Shown here piece by piece: positions 1 through 8,701 of a stretch of DNA of 64,000 bases. Position numbers and translations under genes: made by a program. The DNA is taken from NCBI GenBank assembly GCA_965199905.1, contig OZ241366.1:3658001-3722000 (forward strand), given 5' to 3'. The notes under the pieces are model-generated. The model worked only from the letters and a program-made list of their open reading frames with translations. It did no database searches and was not told the DNA's origin. The stretch is from Ilyomonas sp965199905 (lineage in GTDB: Bacteria > Bacteroidota > Bacteroidia > Chitinophagales > Chitinophagaceae). Position 1 is the first letter of the stretch. Each line of letters starts with the position of its first letter.

Positions 1-794
1 GACGTGACTTTTGTTGGATAATCAACACCCAGAAACCAGCGGCAACAATCAATCTCATGCGTACCATTATTGCAGGCTTCGCCGGTGCCCCAATGCCAGC
101 GCCAATGCCAGTTGTAGTGAACGAGGTTATCAACATAATCCATGCGTGGCGCCGGACCTTGCCACAGGTCAAAATCGAGTGTGGCAGGCACAGGAATTTT
201 CTTTCCAAAGCCAATGCTCTTGCGGTTGTTGGCATACCAGGCTTTGCCCAGATAAGCATTACCGATAATGCCTTCATGCACTTCTTTTGCAGCCTGTATC
301 AGCGTTGGCATAGAGCGTCGCTGGTTCCCCATTTGTATCAGCTTATTATACTTGCTCATCGCTTCTACAATCAGTTCGCCTTCGTGTGGATTTTGTCCGC
401 AGGGCTTTTCTACATACACATGCTTGCCGTTTGCAGCACCTAAAATAGCAGCCGGCGTGTGCCAATGATCGGGCATGGCAATGAGGAGCGCATCAAAGTC
501 TTTTTGCTCCACCAGTTTGCGGATGTCGTGTACTAATGTTGGCTTTCGCGGTGCATCCTTCAACGCTTCCATACCATTCGCAATGGCTTTCTCTTCCACA
601 TCGCAGATGTAGGCGATCTCAACATTTGGCAATTGCGAAAAGCACCTGGCGAGGTAAGAACCACGGCTGTTAACACCAGATACCGCAAGCACCACTTTAT
701 TGCTCGGTGCGTTCTTGCCAAACACAGGAAAGTTTAAAATGGTAACGCCTGCGGCGGCGATGGATGTATTCTTAATAAAATTTCGGCGAAGCAT
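1..794 (-). CDS. Gfo/Idh/MocA-family oxidoreductase, C-terminus cut by window edge
   Basis: The reading frame is open from the ATG at 794 to the left edge, giving 264 residues; the C-terminus lies outside. The start (MLRRNFIKNTSIAAAG) is a Tat-type twin-arginine leader, as in many secreted Bacteroidota members of this family. The Rossmann half follows (VVLAVSGVNSRG), then AMPDHWHTP and the catalytic-lysine motif EKPCGQNP, then the start of the alpha/beta substrate domain with HYNWHWRWHWGTGE. The family does NAD(P)-dependent sugar redox. The DUF1080 gene ends 140 bp upstream on the same strand. That pairing fits the known 3-keto-glycoside route, in which an oxidoreductase makes or reduces a 3-keto sugar and DUF1080 cleaves it. 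The exact substrate cannot be read. Confidence 0.9.
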   Translation of the reverse strand, partial: MLRRNFIKNTSIAAAGVTILNFPVFGKNAPSNKVVLAVSGVNSRGSYLARCFSQLPNVEIAYICDVEEKAIANGMEALKDAPRKPTLVHDIRKLVEQKDFDALLIAMPDHWHTPAAILGAANGKHVYVEKPCGQNPHEGELIVEAMSKYNKLIQMGNQRRSMPTLIQAAKEVHEGIIGNAYLGKAWYANNRKSIGFGKKIPVPATLDFDLWQGPAPRMDYVDNLVHYNWHWRWHWGTGEACNNGTHEIDCCRWFLGVDYPTKVT

Positions 795-933
795 AAGATG
801 TAATTATGAGTTATGAATTATGAATTGGGAAGTAAAGAATCTATTTTGCAGATAGTAGCCGTTATATGTAAATTGTGAGTATGAATTATATACAATGAAA
901 AGGCTGAACAGAAGAATTCATAATTCATAATTG

Positions 934-2316
934 TTATTTCAGCTCCTTGATTTTAATACTGCGGAAGCTCACTTCATTGCCATGATCCTGAAGCAAAATA
1001 TGTCCTTGTTTGGCTTCGCCAAAATGATCCCACACTTTATATTTGCTGATGGCAACGAGGTCTTCATATTCTTTTGAGCCACGCTCATATTCCAGCACTT
1101 TTATGCCATTTAGATAATGCTCCACATGATTGTTGGGATACACTACAACGCGCGCCCAGTTCCATTCGCCGGGCTGATGAATAAAGCGCTTTTCTTTTTT
1201 GGCAGCAATCAAATCGTATAAAGAAGCTAAGGTTCTGTCGCCATCGCGTCCAAGCTTTGCATCAGGATGCAATGAATCATCAAGCACCTGATATTCTAAA
1301 CCAATGGCAGAGCCTGCATTATGTTCATCAAGCGTAACAAAATATTTTACGCCACTATTTGCGCCGGGCGTGAGTTTAAACTGAAAAGATAAATCGAACG
1401 CGCTGTATTCTTTATCGGTAACAATATCGCCCGCATTTCCGCCTTCTTTTCCTTCGGATGACAGCACGGTAATAGTGCCATTTTTAATCACCCATTCGCT
1501 TGTGGGAAATGAATCTTTATAAGCGCCGCGCCAGCCTTTATTATCCTTTCCATCAAACAGAAGATGCCAGCCACTTTGCTGTTCGTAAGTACACAGATAA
1601 TTGGGAATGTTATTCAGTACGTAAACATCTTTTGGAAACGATGATGGCGTTATCGTTCCTGTTTTTATGCGGATATTTTTCCAGTAAATTTTTTCACCAG
1701 CCAGCTTCGCATTCTCGCCAATGCTATGAACCTGCAAAGCAATTACGCCGCTTTTGTCCACTGTGTCAACCATATAAGAGGCAGGCACATCGTTGATCCA
1801 GGTTTTGGTTTCGTTGCCAATGCATTCAATTTTTATTTTGTTCCAATCGTTCAGCTTAAAGGCATTTTGTGCTGATGTATGAAAGGACAATGGATACAAC
1901 CAATCGCGCCTGCCTTCATCATAAATACCTGCTGTCCATTTTCGTGACGATGGATCTAACTCATACTGATAACCATACACTTTTCCTTTGCCTTCATGTC
2001 CGGCAGCATCGTAATGCGAGCGAAACTGGATGCCTGAATTAGACGTTGTGTCTTCTATTTTTACATCCAGCTCCAGCACAAAATCTCCGTATTGTTTTTC
2101 GCTGATCAAAAAGGTGTTTGGCGATGAAACAACGGTGGTTCCAACGATTATTCCATCCTGAACTTTATAGTCTGCCGTACCGGCAACTTTCTTCCAGCCG
2201 TTCAGCGTTTTACCATCAAAAAGAGACGTATAACCACCTGCATTTTTTTGCGCAGCCGAAAACAAAGAAGATGCACAGGAAAAGGCAACGAATAAAATAG
2301 AATACAGTGGCTTCAT
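934..2316 (-). CDS. Secreted DUF1080 protein with two jelly-roll domains (3-keto-glycoside hydrolase family)
   Basis: 460 aa. A Sec signal peptide (MKPLYSILFVAFSCASSLFSA) is followed by two copies of the DUF1080/LamG-like fold. Copy one covers about residues 28-220 (YTSLFDGKTLNGWKKV ... NSGIQFRSHY). Copy two covers about 248-460 (WHLLFDGKDNKGWRG ... NSGVKYFVTLDE). Each starts with the FDGK..GW motif. DUF1080 proteins (PF06439) have been shown to cleave 3-keto-glycosides. Tandem domains in one chain are common in this phylum. The gene lies upstream of the Tat-exported oxidoreductase on the same strand, so the pair probably acts together in the periplasm on a glycoside. Family call sure, substrate unknown. 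Confidence 0.9.
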   Translation of the reverse strand: MKPLYSILFVAFSCASSLFSAAQKNAGGYTSLFDGKTLNGWKKVAGTADYKVQDGIIVGTTVVSSPNTFLISEKQYGDFVLELDVKIEDTTSNSGIQFRSHYDAAGHEGKGKVYGYQYELDPSSRKWTAGIYDEGRRDWLYPLSFHTSAQNAFKLNDWNKIKIECIGNETKTWINDVPASYMVDTVDKSGVIALQVHSIGENAKLAGEKIYWKNIRIKTGTITPSSFPKDVYVLNNIPNYLCTYEQQSGWHLLFDGKDNKGWRGAYKDSFPTSEWVIKNGTITVLSSEGKEGGNAGDIVTDKEYSAFDLSFQFKLTPGANSGVKYFVTLDEHNAGSAIGLEYQVLDDSLHPDAKLGRDGDRTLASLYDLIAAKKEKRFIHQPGEWNWARVVVYPNNHVEHYLNGIKVLEYERGSKEYEDLVAISKYKVWDHFGEAKQGHILLQDHGNEVSFRSIKIKELK

Positions 2317-2566
2317 AGCAAATCGTTATGAGTGTAAAGTAATGAATCAAAGGCTAAGTAACCGGCTTTTATACAAAGCGGCTAATGATTTCGTTTAAGA
2401 GAAAAAAGAAATCGGCAAACAGAAGATAATGAGCTTCGATTTGTGGAAGAAGCTTATCACGGGAAATCAAAAATGTATTGAACCTTAGTAACAGGATGAT
2501 CCACTATAAAGCAACCAACCTTATTACTTTATCGATATAAGAAGTTACTAAGGTAATCTACCTTGA

Positions 2567-2700
2567 AGAAATACATTTTTTGTAACCATCGTCCGTCACT
2601 TTTGTGAGGGACGATGGTTGCCATTCCTGCTGCTTCAACACGCAGAAATGCTCCCATTAAGGTTCCGGGCAATGACCGGGCTTTTACAAAATCGAATGCT
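2567..2700 (-). repeat. Dispersed intergenic repeat, copy A
   Basis: Lies between two minus-strand genes. Read on the minus strand it runs from attcgattttgtaaaagccc, through ttgcccggaacctt, to ggacgatggtta and aaaatgtatttc. Central hairpin: arms 2623-2630 and 2642-2649 around loop TGCTTCAACAC on the plus strand. This copy also has a second hairpin at 2585-2618 (15-bp arms, one mismatch, TTTT loop) built on the ACCATCGTCC end. Loop orientation relative to the flanks matches copy F. Confidence 0.8.
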
Positions 2701-2726
2701 AAACAACCATTACAAAAACTTATACC

Positions 2727-3125
2727 TCAAAAATCATCAAAGCAATTATAATTGGTTTGCTTAATAATCTGCCCGTTCTGAAACTGCAGGAACATGGCAA
2801 AATGTCCGCGCATGGTTTGTCCCACGCTCAGTGTGCTGACCGACACAGATGCCACGCCTGTCCAACTGATTTGCATAGCAACCGTATCATCATTAACGAT
2901 CGCATCATTGATCTCGAAGTTCTGCGCCTTCAGCAGCTTTTTACTTTTCTCGTTCCGCTCAAGAATCTCGCTTAGATTATTAGTAACACCTTTCGGGTTA
3001 AGTCGGTTGGGAAGCTCCGTCTGAACAACATCGGGATGAAAAAAAATTGCCAGTTCGTTGCCCGGCTTGCCCGCTTTTAGCGCCTTGATATAATTTTTTG
3101 CAATGGTTAAAATGTCAAACTCCAT
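2727..3125 (-). CDS. NTF2-like (SnoaL-type) small protein
   Basis: 132 aa from the ATG at 3125. An upstream in-frame start would add only nine residues (MQLQQKRWC) of poor quality, so the MEFDILTIAKNYIKAL start is preferred. The layout is that of the cone-shaped NTF2 fold: N-terminal helix, FFHPDVVQTELPNRL, a middle helix, then strands MQISWTGVASVSV, MRGHFAMFLQFQNGQIIKQTNYNCFDDF. The C-terminal HFAMFLQFQNGQI..Q.NYDCF pattern is typical of SnoaL-like polyketide-cyclase or ketosteroid-isomerase relatives. No signal peptide, so cytoplasmic. No catalytic assignment is possible. It stands alone, with repeat copy A just downstream and the divergent glcD-like gene upstream. Confidence 0.75.
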   Translation of the reverse strand: MEFDILTIAKNYIKALKAGKPGNELAIFFHPDVVQTELPNRLNPKGVTNNLSEILERNEKSKKLLKAQNFEINDAIVNDDTVAMQISWTGVASVSVSTLSVGQTMRGHFAMFLQFQNGQIIKQTNYNCFDDF

Positions 3126-3241
3126 ACACCACCGTTTCTGTTGAAGCTGCAAATGTAATGTTGAGCCGTGAGTCGCAAGTCGTGAATCAGGAATGAGCAG
3201 AGTATAACAATTTCAATCTTCACTCATCGCTCTTTTCAGTT

Positions 3242-3249
3242 TATTTTTG
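3242..3249 (+). promoter_or_regulatory. Candidate Bacteroidota -7 element (TATTTTTG)
   Basis: TATTTTTG matches TAnnTTTG and lies 18 bp before the ATG of the FAD oxidoreductase gene. No convincing TTTG is found at the usual 19-21 bp upstream, so this is tentative. Confidence 0.3.
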
Positions 3250-3267
3250 ACCAAATTTTAGCAGCGA

Positions 3268-4689
3268 ATGAGTCTCACACTCGAACAGGGAATTGTAACC
3301 GGAGAACACTTGCAGCAGTTGAAAACTATTGTGGGTGAAACCTATGTATTTGCCGACGAAGAAAGCCTGCACAACTATAGTCACGACGAAACCGAGCATT
3401 TAAAATATTTACCTGAAGTCGTTATCAAACCACGCACCGCGGAAGAGATCAGCGAAGTGATGAAGTTATGTAATGATCATCTCATCCCGGTAACGCCGCG
3501 TGGTGGTGGTACAGGTTTAAGCGGTGGTGCGCTGCCGCATAAAGGCGGTGTGCTCATTTCGATGGAGCGCTTCAATACCATTTTAAAAATTGATGAACGC
3601 AACGGGCAAGTGATAACAGAACCGGGCGTGATTACCGAAGTATTGCAGAATGCTGTAAAAGAAAAAGGTTTGTTTTATCCGCCCGACCCGAGCAGCCGCG
3701 GCTCTTGTTTTATTGGTGGCAATATTGCTGAAAACAGCGGCGGACCAAAAGCCGTAAAGTATGGTGTGGTAAAAGATTATGTACTCAATCTTGAAGTGGT
3801 TTTGCCTACGGGTGAAATCATCTGGACGGGCGCAAATGTGCTGAAAAATTCTACGGGTTATAACCTCACACAACTCATTGTTGGCAGCGAAGGAACGCTT
3901 GGCATTGTTACCAAAATTGTATTGAAACTCATTCCGCATCCGGCGCACGATTTACTGATGCTGGTGCCATTTGCTTCATTAGAAAAAGCAAGCGAAGCGG
4001 TAAGCGCCATCTTCCGCGCAGGCTTTAACCCAAGCGCTTTAGAGCTGGTAGAAATAGATGCGCTGAAGATTGTAAGTGAAATGGTTGACAGCCATTTGGT
4101 TCCGGTAAATGATGATGTAGCTGCACATTTAATTGTAGAGGTTGATGGTAATAATGTTGACCAGTTAATGAGCGAAATGGAAGCTATTGCTAACCTGCTT
4201 GCAGACTATGAAGCCGGTGACATGTTCTTTGCTGATGATGCACAACAGAAAGCTGAATTGTGGAAGTTAAGAAGGCGCACAGCAGAGTTTGTAAAGATGG
4301 CTGGCTACACCATTGAAGAAGATACCGTAGTGCCGCGTGCCGAATTACCCAAGCTTATAAAAGGTGTAAAAGAACTGGGCAAGCAGTATCATTTTAAAGC
4401 GGTTTGTTATGGTCATGCGGGCGATGGCAACCTTCATGTACGAATTAAAAAAGATGGCACTGCCAACAGCTTTGGTGATGAAGAAATGAACAACGCTTTA
4501 CGTGCTTTATTCAAACTTGTGTATAGCCTTGGCGGCACCATAAGCGGTGAGCACGGCATTGGCCTGATTCAGAAAAGCTATATGGACATTGTGTTTAAAG
4601 ATGCAAACCTGCGATTGATGCGTGGAATAAAACAGATATTCGATCCTAACAATATTTTAAATGCAGGCAAAATTTTCGACGCTGAATAA
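3268..4689 (+). CDS. glcD: FAD-binding 2-hydroxyacid oxidoreductase, GlcD/D-lactate dehydrogenase type
   Basis: 473 aa. The N-terminal FAD-binding-4 domain (about 30-215) carries the PP-loop TPRGGGTGLSGGALP and PDPSSRGSCFIGGNIAENSGG. The C-terminal FAD-oxidase domain (about 215-470) carries the metal and substrate motifs CYGHAGDGNLHVRI and SGEHGIG, plus ..FDPNNILNAGKIF at the end. These mark the GlcD/LldD-like family that oxidises glycolate or D-lactate using FAD. Partner subunits GlcE and GlcF are not adjacent, so this may be a stand-alone D-2-hydroxyacid dehydrogenase. A small barrel gene follows 33 bp downstream on the same strand and may be co-transcribed. Symbol reflects the family, not a proven substrate. 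Confidence 0.88.
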   Translation: MSLTLEQGIVTGEHLQQLKTIVGETYVFADEESLHNYSHDETEHLKYLPEVVIKPRTAEEISEVMKLCNDHLIPVTPRGGGTGLSGGALPHKGGVLISMERFNTILKIDERNGQVITEPGVITEVLQNAVKEKGLFYPPDPSSRGSCFIGGNIAENSGGPKAVKYGVVKDYVLNLEVVLPTGEIIWTGANVLKNSTGYNLTQLIVGSEGTLGIVTKIVLKLIPHPAHDLLMLVPFASLEKASEAVSAIFRAGFNPSALELVEIDALKIVSEMVDSHLVPVNDDVAAHLIVEVDGNNVDQLMSEMEAIANLLADYEAGDMFFADDAQQKAELWKLRRRTAEFVKMAGYTIEEDTVVPRAELPKLIKGVKELGKQYHFKAVCYGHAGDGNLHVRIKKDGTANSFGDEEMNNALRALFKLVYSLGGTISGEHGIGLIQKSYMDIVFKDANLRLMRGIKQIFDPNNILNAGKIFDAE

Positions 4690-4722
4690 GCGTTTATGTT
4701 TGCGCAGCTCATACTTATTTCC

Positions 4723-5382
4723 ATGAAAAAATATCTGGCTTTATTCATCGCCTGTAGTATTGGTTCCTGCTGTTTTGCACAGCAGGAAAACGAGAGTGAT
4801 TATGGCGAATTAAAAGGTGGCTTTAAGCAGGAAAATATTTTTATTGGCGGCGGCGCCAGTATAAATGGCGGCTACGGCCAGTTTAGCTTGGGAGTAAGCC
4901 CTGAAATTGGATACTCGTTTACACAATGGCTGGATGCAGGCATAGGTTTAAACGTAATTTACTCATCTATAGCGGCTAACACAATTTACAACCCGACAAG
5001 CACCAAGCAAAGACAATGGAACTATGGCGGCGGCCCATTTGTAAGAGCATATCCTTTCAATTTTCTTTTTGTACAAGGCCAGTTTGAAGAAAACTGGACT
5101 CGCGTTACTCTCAGGGATGGAAATATTTCATATAAACAAACGGTGAATGCGCCAAGCCTTATTGCCGGCATCGGTTATACACAGCGGGAGGTAGGGGCAG
5201 GCAGCTATTATATGTTAGTGGGTTTAGATTTGCTGAAAAACCGGTATTCGCCTTACGTCGGTGAGAACAATGCAGGTCAGTTAGTGGCGGTTCCCATCAT
5301 ACGGGCAGGTTTTAATTTTTACCTGAAACCATCTAGACAAGCAGCGCGCGAACCACACTATCAGAGTGCCCGCATACTGTAA
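4723..5382 (+). CDS. Small outer-membrane beta-barrel protein
   Basis: 219 aa from the ATG at 4723 (MKKYLALFIACSIGSCCFAQ), which gives a normal signal peptide ending C-C-F-A-Q; an upstream ATG would add nine residues ahead of the KK. The mature part alternates polar and aromatic residues in short strands separated by Gly/Asn turns (FIGGGASINGGYGQFSLGVS, YGGGPFVRAYPFNFLFVQG, AGFNFYL), which is typical of an 8-10 strand barrel. The barrel ends at about GFNFYLKP, and the last 15 residues overlap the convergent LOG gene by 50 bp. Function is not known from sequence. Confidence 0.75.
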   Translation: MKKYLALFIACSIGSCCFAQQENESDYGELKGGFKQENIFIGGGASINGGYGQFSLGVSPEIGYSFTQWLDAGIGLNVIYSSIAANTIYNPTSTKQRQWNYGGGPFVRAYPFNFLFVQGQFEENWTRVTLRDGNISYKQTVNAPSLIAGIGYTQREVGAGSYYMLVGLDLLKNRYSPYVGENNAGQLVAVPIIRAGFNFYLKPSRQAAREPHYQSARIL

Positions 5383-5872
5383 CCATCCTGCGCCAGTTGT
5401 TATATAAAAAACCTTCATCCTGCATCTTCTGCAGGTGCTGCAATAAATGATCGTAAAATCCTGCTGTGTTCAGCAGGATTATTTTTTTATCGTGAATAGA
5501 AAGATGATTCCACGTTACAATCTCGAACATTTCATCAAGCGTACCAATGCCGCCGGGCAAAATGATAGCTGCATCTGCTAAGCTATACAACAGCTTCTTG
5601 CGCGAATGCATGTCTTCTGCTTCGTGTAAAGTTGTGAGTTTCGTATGCACTTTCTCGCGCTCTATTAAAAGCTTCGGCATGATGCCGGTAACCTTACCAT
5701 TGTGCTGCAACATGGTGTTGGCAATTACGCCCATTAAACCACTGTTTCCACCGCCATAGATAAGTTGAATATTGTTTTCTGCCATAGCCTTCGCAAGGGT
5801 TTCTGCTTCCTGTTTGTACAAAGCATTATTGCCGTTCTGCGAGCCGCAAAAAATGGTGACTGATTGATACAT
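5333..5872 (-). CDS. LOG-family protein (TIGR00730), putative nucleoside-5'-monophosphate phosphoribohydrolase
   Basis: 179 aa, usual family length. Shows the family start TIFCGSQNG, the nucleotide-binding YGGGNSGLMGVIANT, and the signature PGGIGTLDEMFE (PGGxGTxxE), with MHSRKKLL in between. LOG proteins hydrolyse cytokinin riboside or adenosine 5'-monophosphates to free base plus ribose 5-phosphate in the cytosol; many bacterial members have no known hormone role. The stop lies inside the 3' end of the convergent barrel gene (50-bp overlap). Annotation as lysine decarboxylase, sometimes given to this family, would be wrong. Confidence 0.9.
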   Translation of the reverse strand: MYQSVTIFCGSQNGNNALYKQEAETLAKAMAENNIQLIYGGGNSGLMGVIANTMLQHNGKVTGIMPKLLIEREKVHTKLTTLHEAEDMHSRKKLLYSLADAAIILPGGIGTLDEMFEIVTWNHLSIHDKKIILLNTAGFYDHLLQHLQKMQDEGFLYNNWRRMVTVCGHSDSVVRALLV

Positions 5873-5951
5873 TTTTTAATTATGAGTTATGAATTATAAG
5901 TTATAGATGCTAAGTTGTGATTGTAAAATTTGGCAGTGATTCAGTTTAAAA

Positions 5952-6085
5952 TGAAATACATTTTTGGGTTACCATCGTTCGTCACTTTTTTCATCGCCTG
6001 TTGTGATTCTTACGTATCGAAGCAGCAAGAATCCTCCCATCAGCGTTCCGGGCAATAATGATTGGGCTTTTACTAAAGCGAATCT
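5952..6085 (-). repeat. Dispersed intergenic repeat, copy B
   Basis: On the minus strand it starts attcgctttagtaaaagccc, continues attgcccggaacgctgatgg and ends gacgaacgatggtaaccc. Central hairpin arms are 6005-6011 (GATTCTT) and 6027-6033 (AAGAATC), perfect over 7 bp. The loop reads GTATCGAAGCA on the plus strand (6014-6024), which is opposite to copies A and F relative to the flanks. Confidence 0.8.
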
Positions 6086-6162
6086 CATATTCAAATCTTC
6101 TTATTTTAAAATGTTCCACTACTTACAATGTCAGCTTATAGCCATTCCTCTTTTGTTCTTTG

Positions 6163-7077
6163 CTACAAGTCTTTATACAAATTCGGATAATCACTGATGA
6201 TACCATCAACACCAAGCGATGTCAGCGTCTTTATGTCGTCTGAATTATTTACCGTCCATGGCAATATTTTACAATGCTGCTGGTGACATGCGTCTATCAA
6301 TTCTTTAGTTACGAGTTTATAATAAGGACTATAAACAGAAGGCACAAAATGAAGTTCATCAAGCTGTTGTTGTAAAGAACGCTTATCATCTCCTTCAACC
6401 AGCAGCGATGTTTTTGTAGTTGGGTATTTCTTGTGTAAATACTGAAGTGACCTGATATCGAATGATTGAATAATTACGCGTTGCGCGATGTTCTTTTTAT
6501 TGATCACCTGCATTACCATATCGGTAAAAACATCAGGTTTTGGATGATAGATATTATCGCCTTGTGGCGCCGATTTAATTTCAATATTGTAATCAACCAT
6601 TCTTCCTTTTGCTTTGCTGTAGGCTTCCACGCTGTCAATCAATTCGCTTAGCAAAGGCTTATGCACAGCTATCTTTTTTTGTTGTGGAAATTTGCTGTAC
6701 GGCTTCATTCCCACATCAAAATGTTTGATGCTGTCGTACGTCATGTTGTACAAAATATACTTTGGCTCTGCGCTGTCTAAATAACTGCCATCGGGCTTTG
6801 TGGTAATATCAGGATTGAACCAGGGATCGTGTGAAATAACAACCATCGAATCTTTGGTAATGTGCGCATCCATTTCGAGCGTGGTAACGCCGAGATCAAT
6901 TGCATACAGCATAGCAGGGATGGTGTTCTCGGGCATCAATCCGCGGCATCCGCGATGACCTTCTGTGTCAAAGTTTTTTTGCATTGCAATACTGTTATTA
7001 GCGCGATGAACATCACAGCTATATAATTCAATCAACAGAAAAATAAAGAAGGCCGGGAAATTGATTTTCTTCTTCAT
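6163..7077 (-). CDS. Glycerophosphodiester phosphodiesterase family lipoprotein
   Basis: 304 aa from the ATG at 7077; the longer frame to 7248 adds 57 residues with no homology-like features and lies ahead of the signal. The start MKKKINFPAFFIFLLIELYS is followed by Cys, a lipobox (L-Y-S-C), so the protein is probably anchored in a membrane facing the periplasm. GDPD TIM-barrel motifs are all present: TEGHRGCRGLMPENT (His and Glu), EMDAHITKDSMVVISHD (Glu-x-Asp metal ligands and second His), YNIEIKS, and the C-terminal GVDGIISDYP. It hydrolyses glycerophosphodiesters to glycerol 3-phosphate plus alcohol. It is divergent from the dehydrogenase gene at 7257. Confidence 0.9.
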   Translation of the reverse strand: MKKKINFPAFFIFLLIELYSCDVHRANNSIAMQKNFDTEGHRGCRGLMPENTIPAMLYAIDLGVTTLEMDAHITKDSMVVISHDPWFNPDITTKPDGSYLDSAEPKYILYNMTYDSIKHFDVGMKPYSKFPQQKKIAVHKPLLSELIDSVEAYSKAKGRMVDYNIEIKSAPQGDNIYHPKPDVFTDMVMQVINKKNIAQRVIIQSFDIRSLQYLHKKYPTTKTSLLVEGDDKRSLQQQLDELHFVPSVYSPYYKLVTKELIDACHQQHCKILPWTVNNSDDIKTLTSLGVDGIISDYPNLYKDL

Positions 7078-7256
7078 GCGGGTCAATCTCTTTGCAAGAT
7101 GGCATAAAGAAAGTTCATTCCCGGTTATAATATTTTGCTTGTGTGCCGGTAAGTAAAAATTTGATAAAAACGTAATGCTGCCGATTCTTACCAAACAAGT
7201 ATTCACCTGAACAATACCTTCGCAGCCATAAAATAAAACCTTTATCAAAGATTGCT

Positions 7257-8201
7257 ATGGCTGCTAAAGAAAAAGTACTGGTCATTGGTGCCTCCGGGCA
7301 AATTGGTGTTGAGCTTACACTGGCGCTTCGCAAATTGTATGGCGATGCGAATGTGATTGCCTCTGATCTTCGTGAGCAAAACCCGCTATTGAAAGACAGC
7401 GGACCTTATGTGTCGCTTGATGTGATGAATAAAGAAATGCTGCATGTACAGGTCATTCGCCAGAATATTACACAGATTTATTTGCTTGCCGCCATCCTTT
7501 CCGCCACCGGCGAAAAGAACCCTAATCTTGCGTGGAGCCTGAATATGCAAGGCTTATTAAACGTGTTGGATATTGCCCGCGAAGAGAAACTTCAGAAAGT
7601 ATATTGGCCAAGCAGCATTGCGGTGTTTGGTCCAACATCGCCTAAGCAAATGTGCCCGCAGCAAACCATTATTGAACCTTCAACTGTGTATGGCATCAGC
7701 AAGTATGCAGGCGAGTTTTGGTGCAACTATTATCACCAGCGTTATGGCGTAGATGTGCGCAGTTTGCGTTATCCGGGTCTCATTAGTTATAAATCATCGC
7801 CCGGCGGTGGCACCACTGATTATGCGGTGGAAATTTTTTATGAAGCCATTGAAAACAACCACTACGATTGCTACCTGCGTAAGGATAGTTGTCTGCCCAT
7901 GATGTATATGCCCGATGCCATTCGCGCTACACTGGAGTTAATGGAAGCACCGGCGCGAAACATCAGCGTGCGCACATCTTATAACGCAGCAGGCATCAGC
8001 TTTACACCGGCTGAAATTGGTGCAGAAATTCAAAAGCATTTGCCTGATTTTTCTATCTCTTACAAACCTGATTATCGCCAGGCTATTGCTGATAGTTGGC
8101 CACAAAGCATTGATGATAGTGTAGCGCGCAACGACTGGCATTGGCAGCCGGAGTACAACCTGGAAAAACTGACGAAGGATATGCTGGGGAATATGAAATA
8201 A
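7257..8201 (+). CDS. SDR-type L-threonine 3-dehydrogenase (NAD-dependent epimerase/dehydratase family)
   Basis: 314 aa. Rossmann start VLVIGASGQIGVEL, acidic NAD-specific Asp (ASDLRE), active-site Ser-Ser-x in WPSSIAVFG and YGISKYAGE (YxxxK). The segment GGGTTDYAVEIFYEA and the following YLRKDSCLPMMYMPDAI are characteristic of the short-chain L-threonine dehydrogenases of Bacteroidota and vertebrates, and distinguish it from UDP-sugar epimerases. The reaction is L-threonine + NAD+ to 2-amino-3-ketobutyrate. The expected partner kbl (glycine C-acetyltransferase) is not adjacent here. Next gene is a convergent Rrf2 regulator. Confidence 0.85.
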   Translation: MAAKEKVLVIGASGQIGVELTLALRKLYGDANVIASDLREQNPLLKDSGPYVSLDVMNKEMLHVQVIRQNITQIYLLAAILSATGEKNPNLAWSLNMQGLLNVLDIAREEKLQKVYWPSSIAVFGPTSPKQMCPQQTIIEPSTVYGISKYAGEFWCNYYHQRYGVDVRSLRYPGLISYKSSPGGGTTDYAVEIFYEAIENNHYDCYLRKDSCLPMMYMPDAIRATLELMEAPARNISVRTSYNAAGISFTPAEIGAEIQKHLPDFSISYKPDYRQAIADSWPQSIDDSVARNDWHWQPEYNLEKLTKDMLGNMK

Positions 8202-8254
8202 GAGTTGGGAAGTCAGTAAGACCGAAAGATGAAAAGATAGTAAGCTGGAAAAAG

Positions 8255-8701
8255 TTATTGGGTGATGGGGCAATTCACATCTACCGGCACGGGAGAATAG
8301 GAAATATCGGCTACGGTTTTGTTTTCAAGAATGGCTAAGTTCGCATCGCGCACCTGTATCATTACGCGGTGCAAGCCGCAGTGGTTTTCATCGCATTGCC
8401 CGCACTGTTTGTAAAAATGAAGCGATACACAAGGCAATAAAGCGATTGGACCTTCTATCAGGCGCATTACATCCGCTAGTACAATCTTCTCGGGTTCTTT
8501 GGCTAAATAATAACCGCCGCCCTTGCCCTTCTTACTTTCTAAAATGCCATCTTTTTTCAGCTCCAATAAAATATTCTCTAAAAACTTTAAAGGAATGTTC
8601 CGCTTCTGCGATATTTCGGCAATCAGTACGGGTTCGCTGTTAGGCTTTTGGGCTAAGTACATCAGGGCTTTGAATGCGTATTGTGTTTTTTTGGAAAGCA
8701 T
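8255..8701 (-). CDS. Rrf2-family transcriptional regulator with cysteine cluster
   Basis: 148 aa. Winged-helix N-terminus MLSKKTQYAFKALMYLAQ, recognition region IPLKFLENILLELKKDGILES and wing KGKGGGYYLAKEPEKI. The C-terminal half has four cysteines in LPCVSLHFYKQCGQCDENHC, a spacing close to the three-cysteine Fe-S ligand set of IscR/NsrR/RsrR. So the protein probably senses redox state, NO or Fe-S status through a bound cluster. No isc or suf genes are nearby, so it is not evidently IscR. The long upstream gap (8702-8987) contains both this promoter and that of the esterase gene. Confidence 0.88.
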   Translation of the reverse strand: MLSKKTQYAFKALMYLAQKPNSEPVLIAEISQKRNIPLKFLENILLELKKDGILESKKGKGGGYYLAKEPEKIVLADVMRLIEGPIALLPCVSLHFYKQCGQCDENHCGLHRVMIQVRDANLAILENKTVADISYSPVPVDVNCPITQ

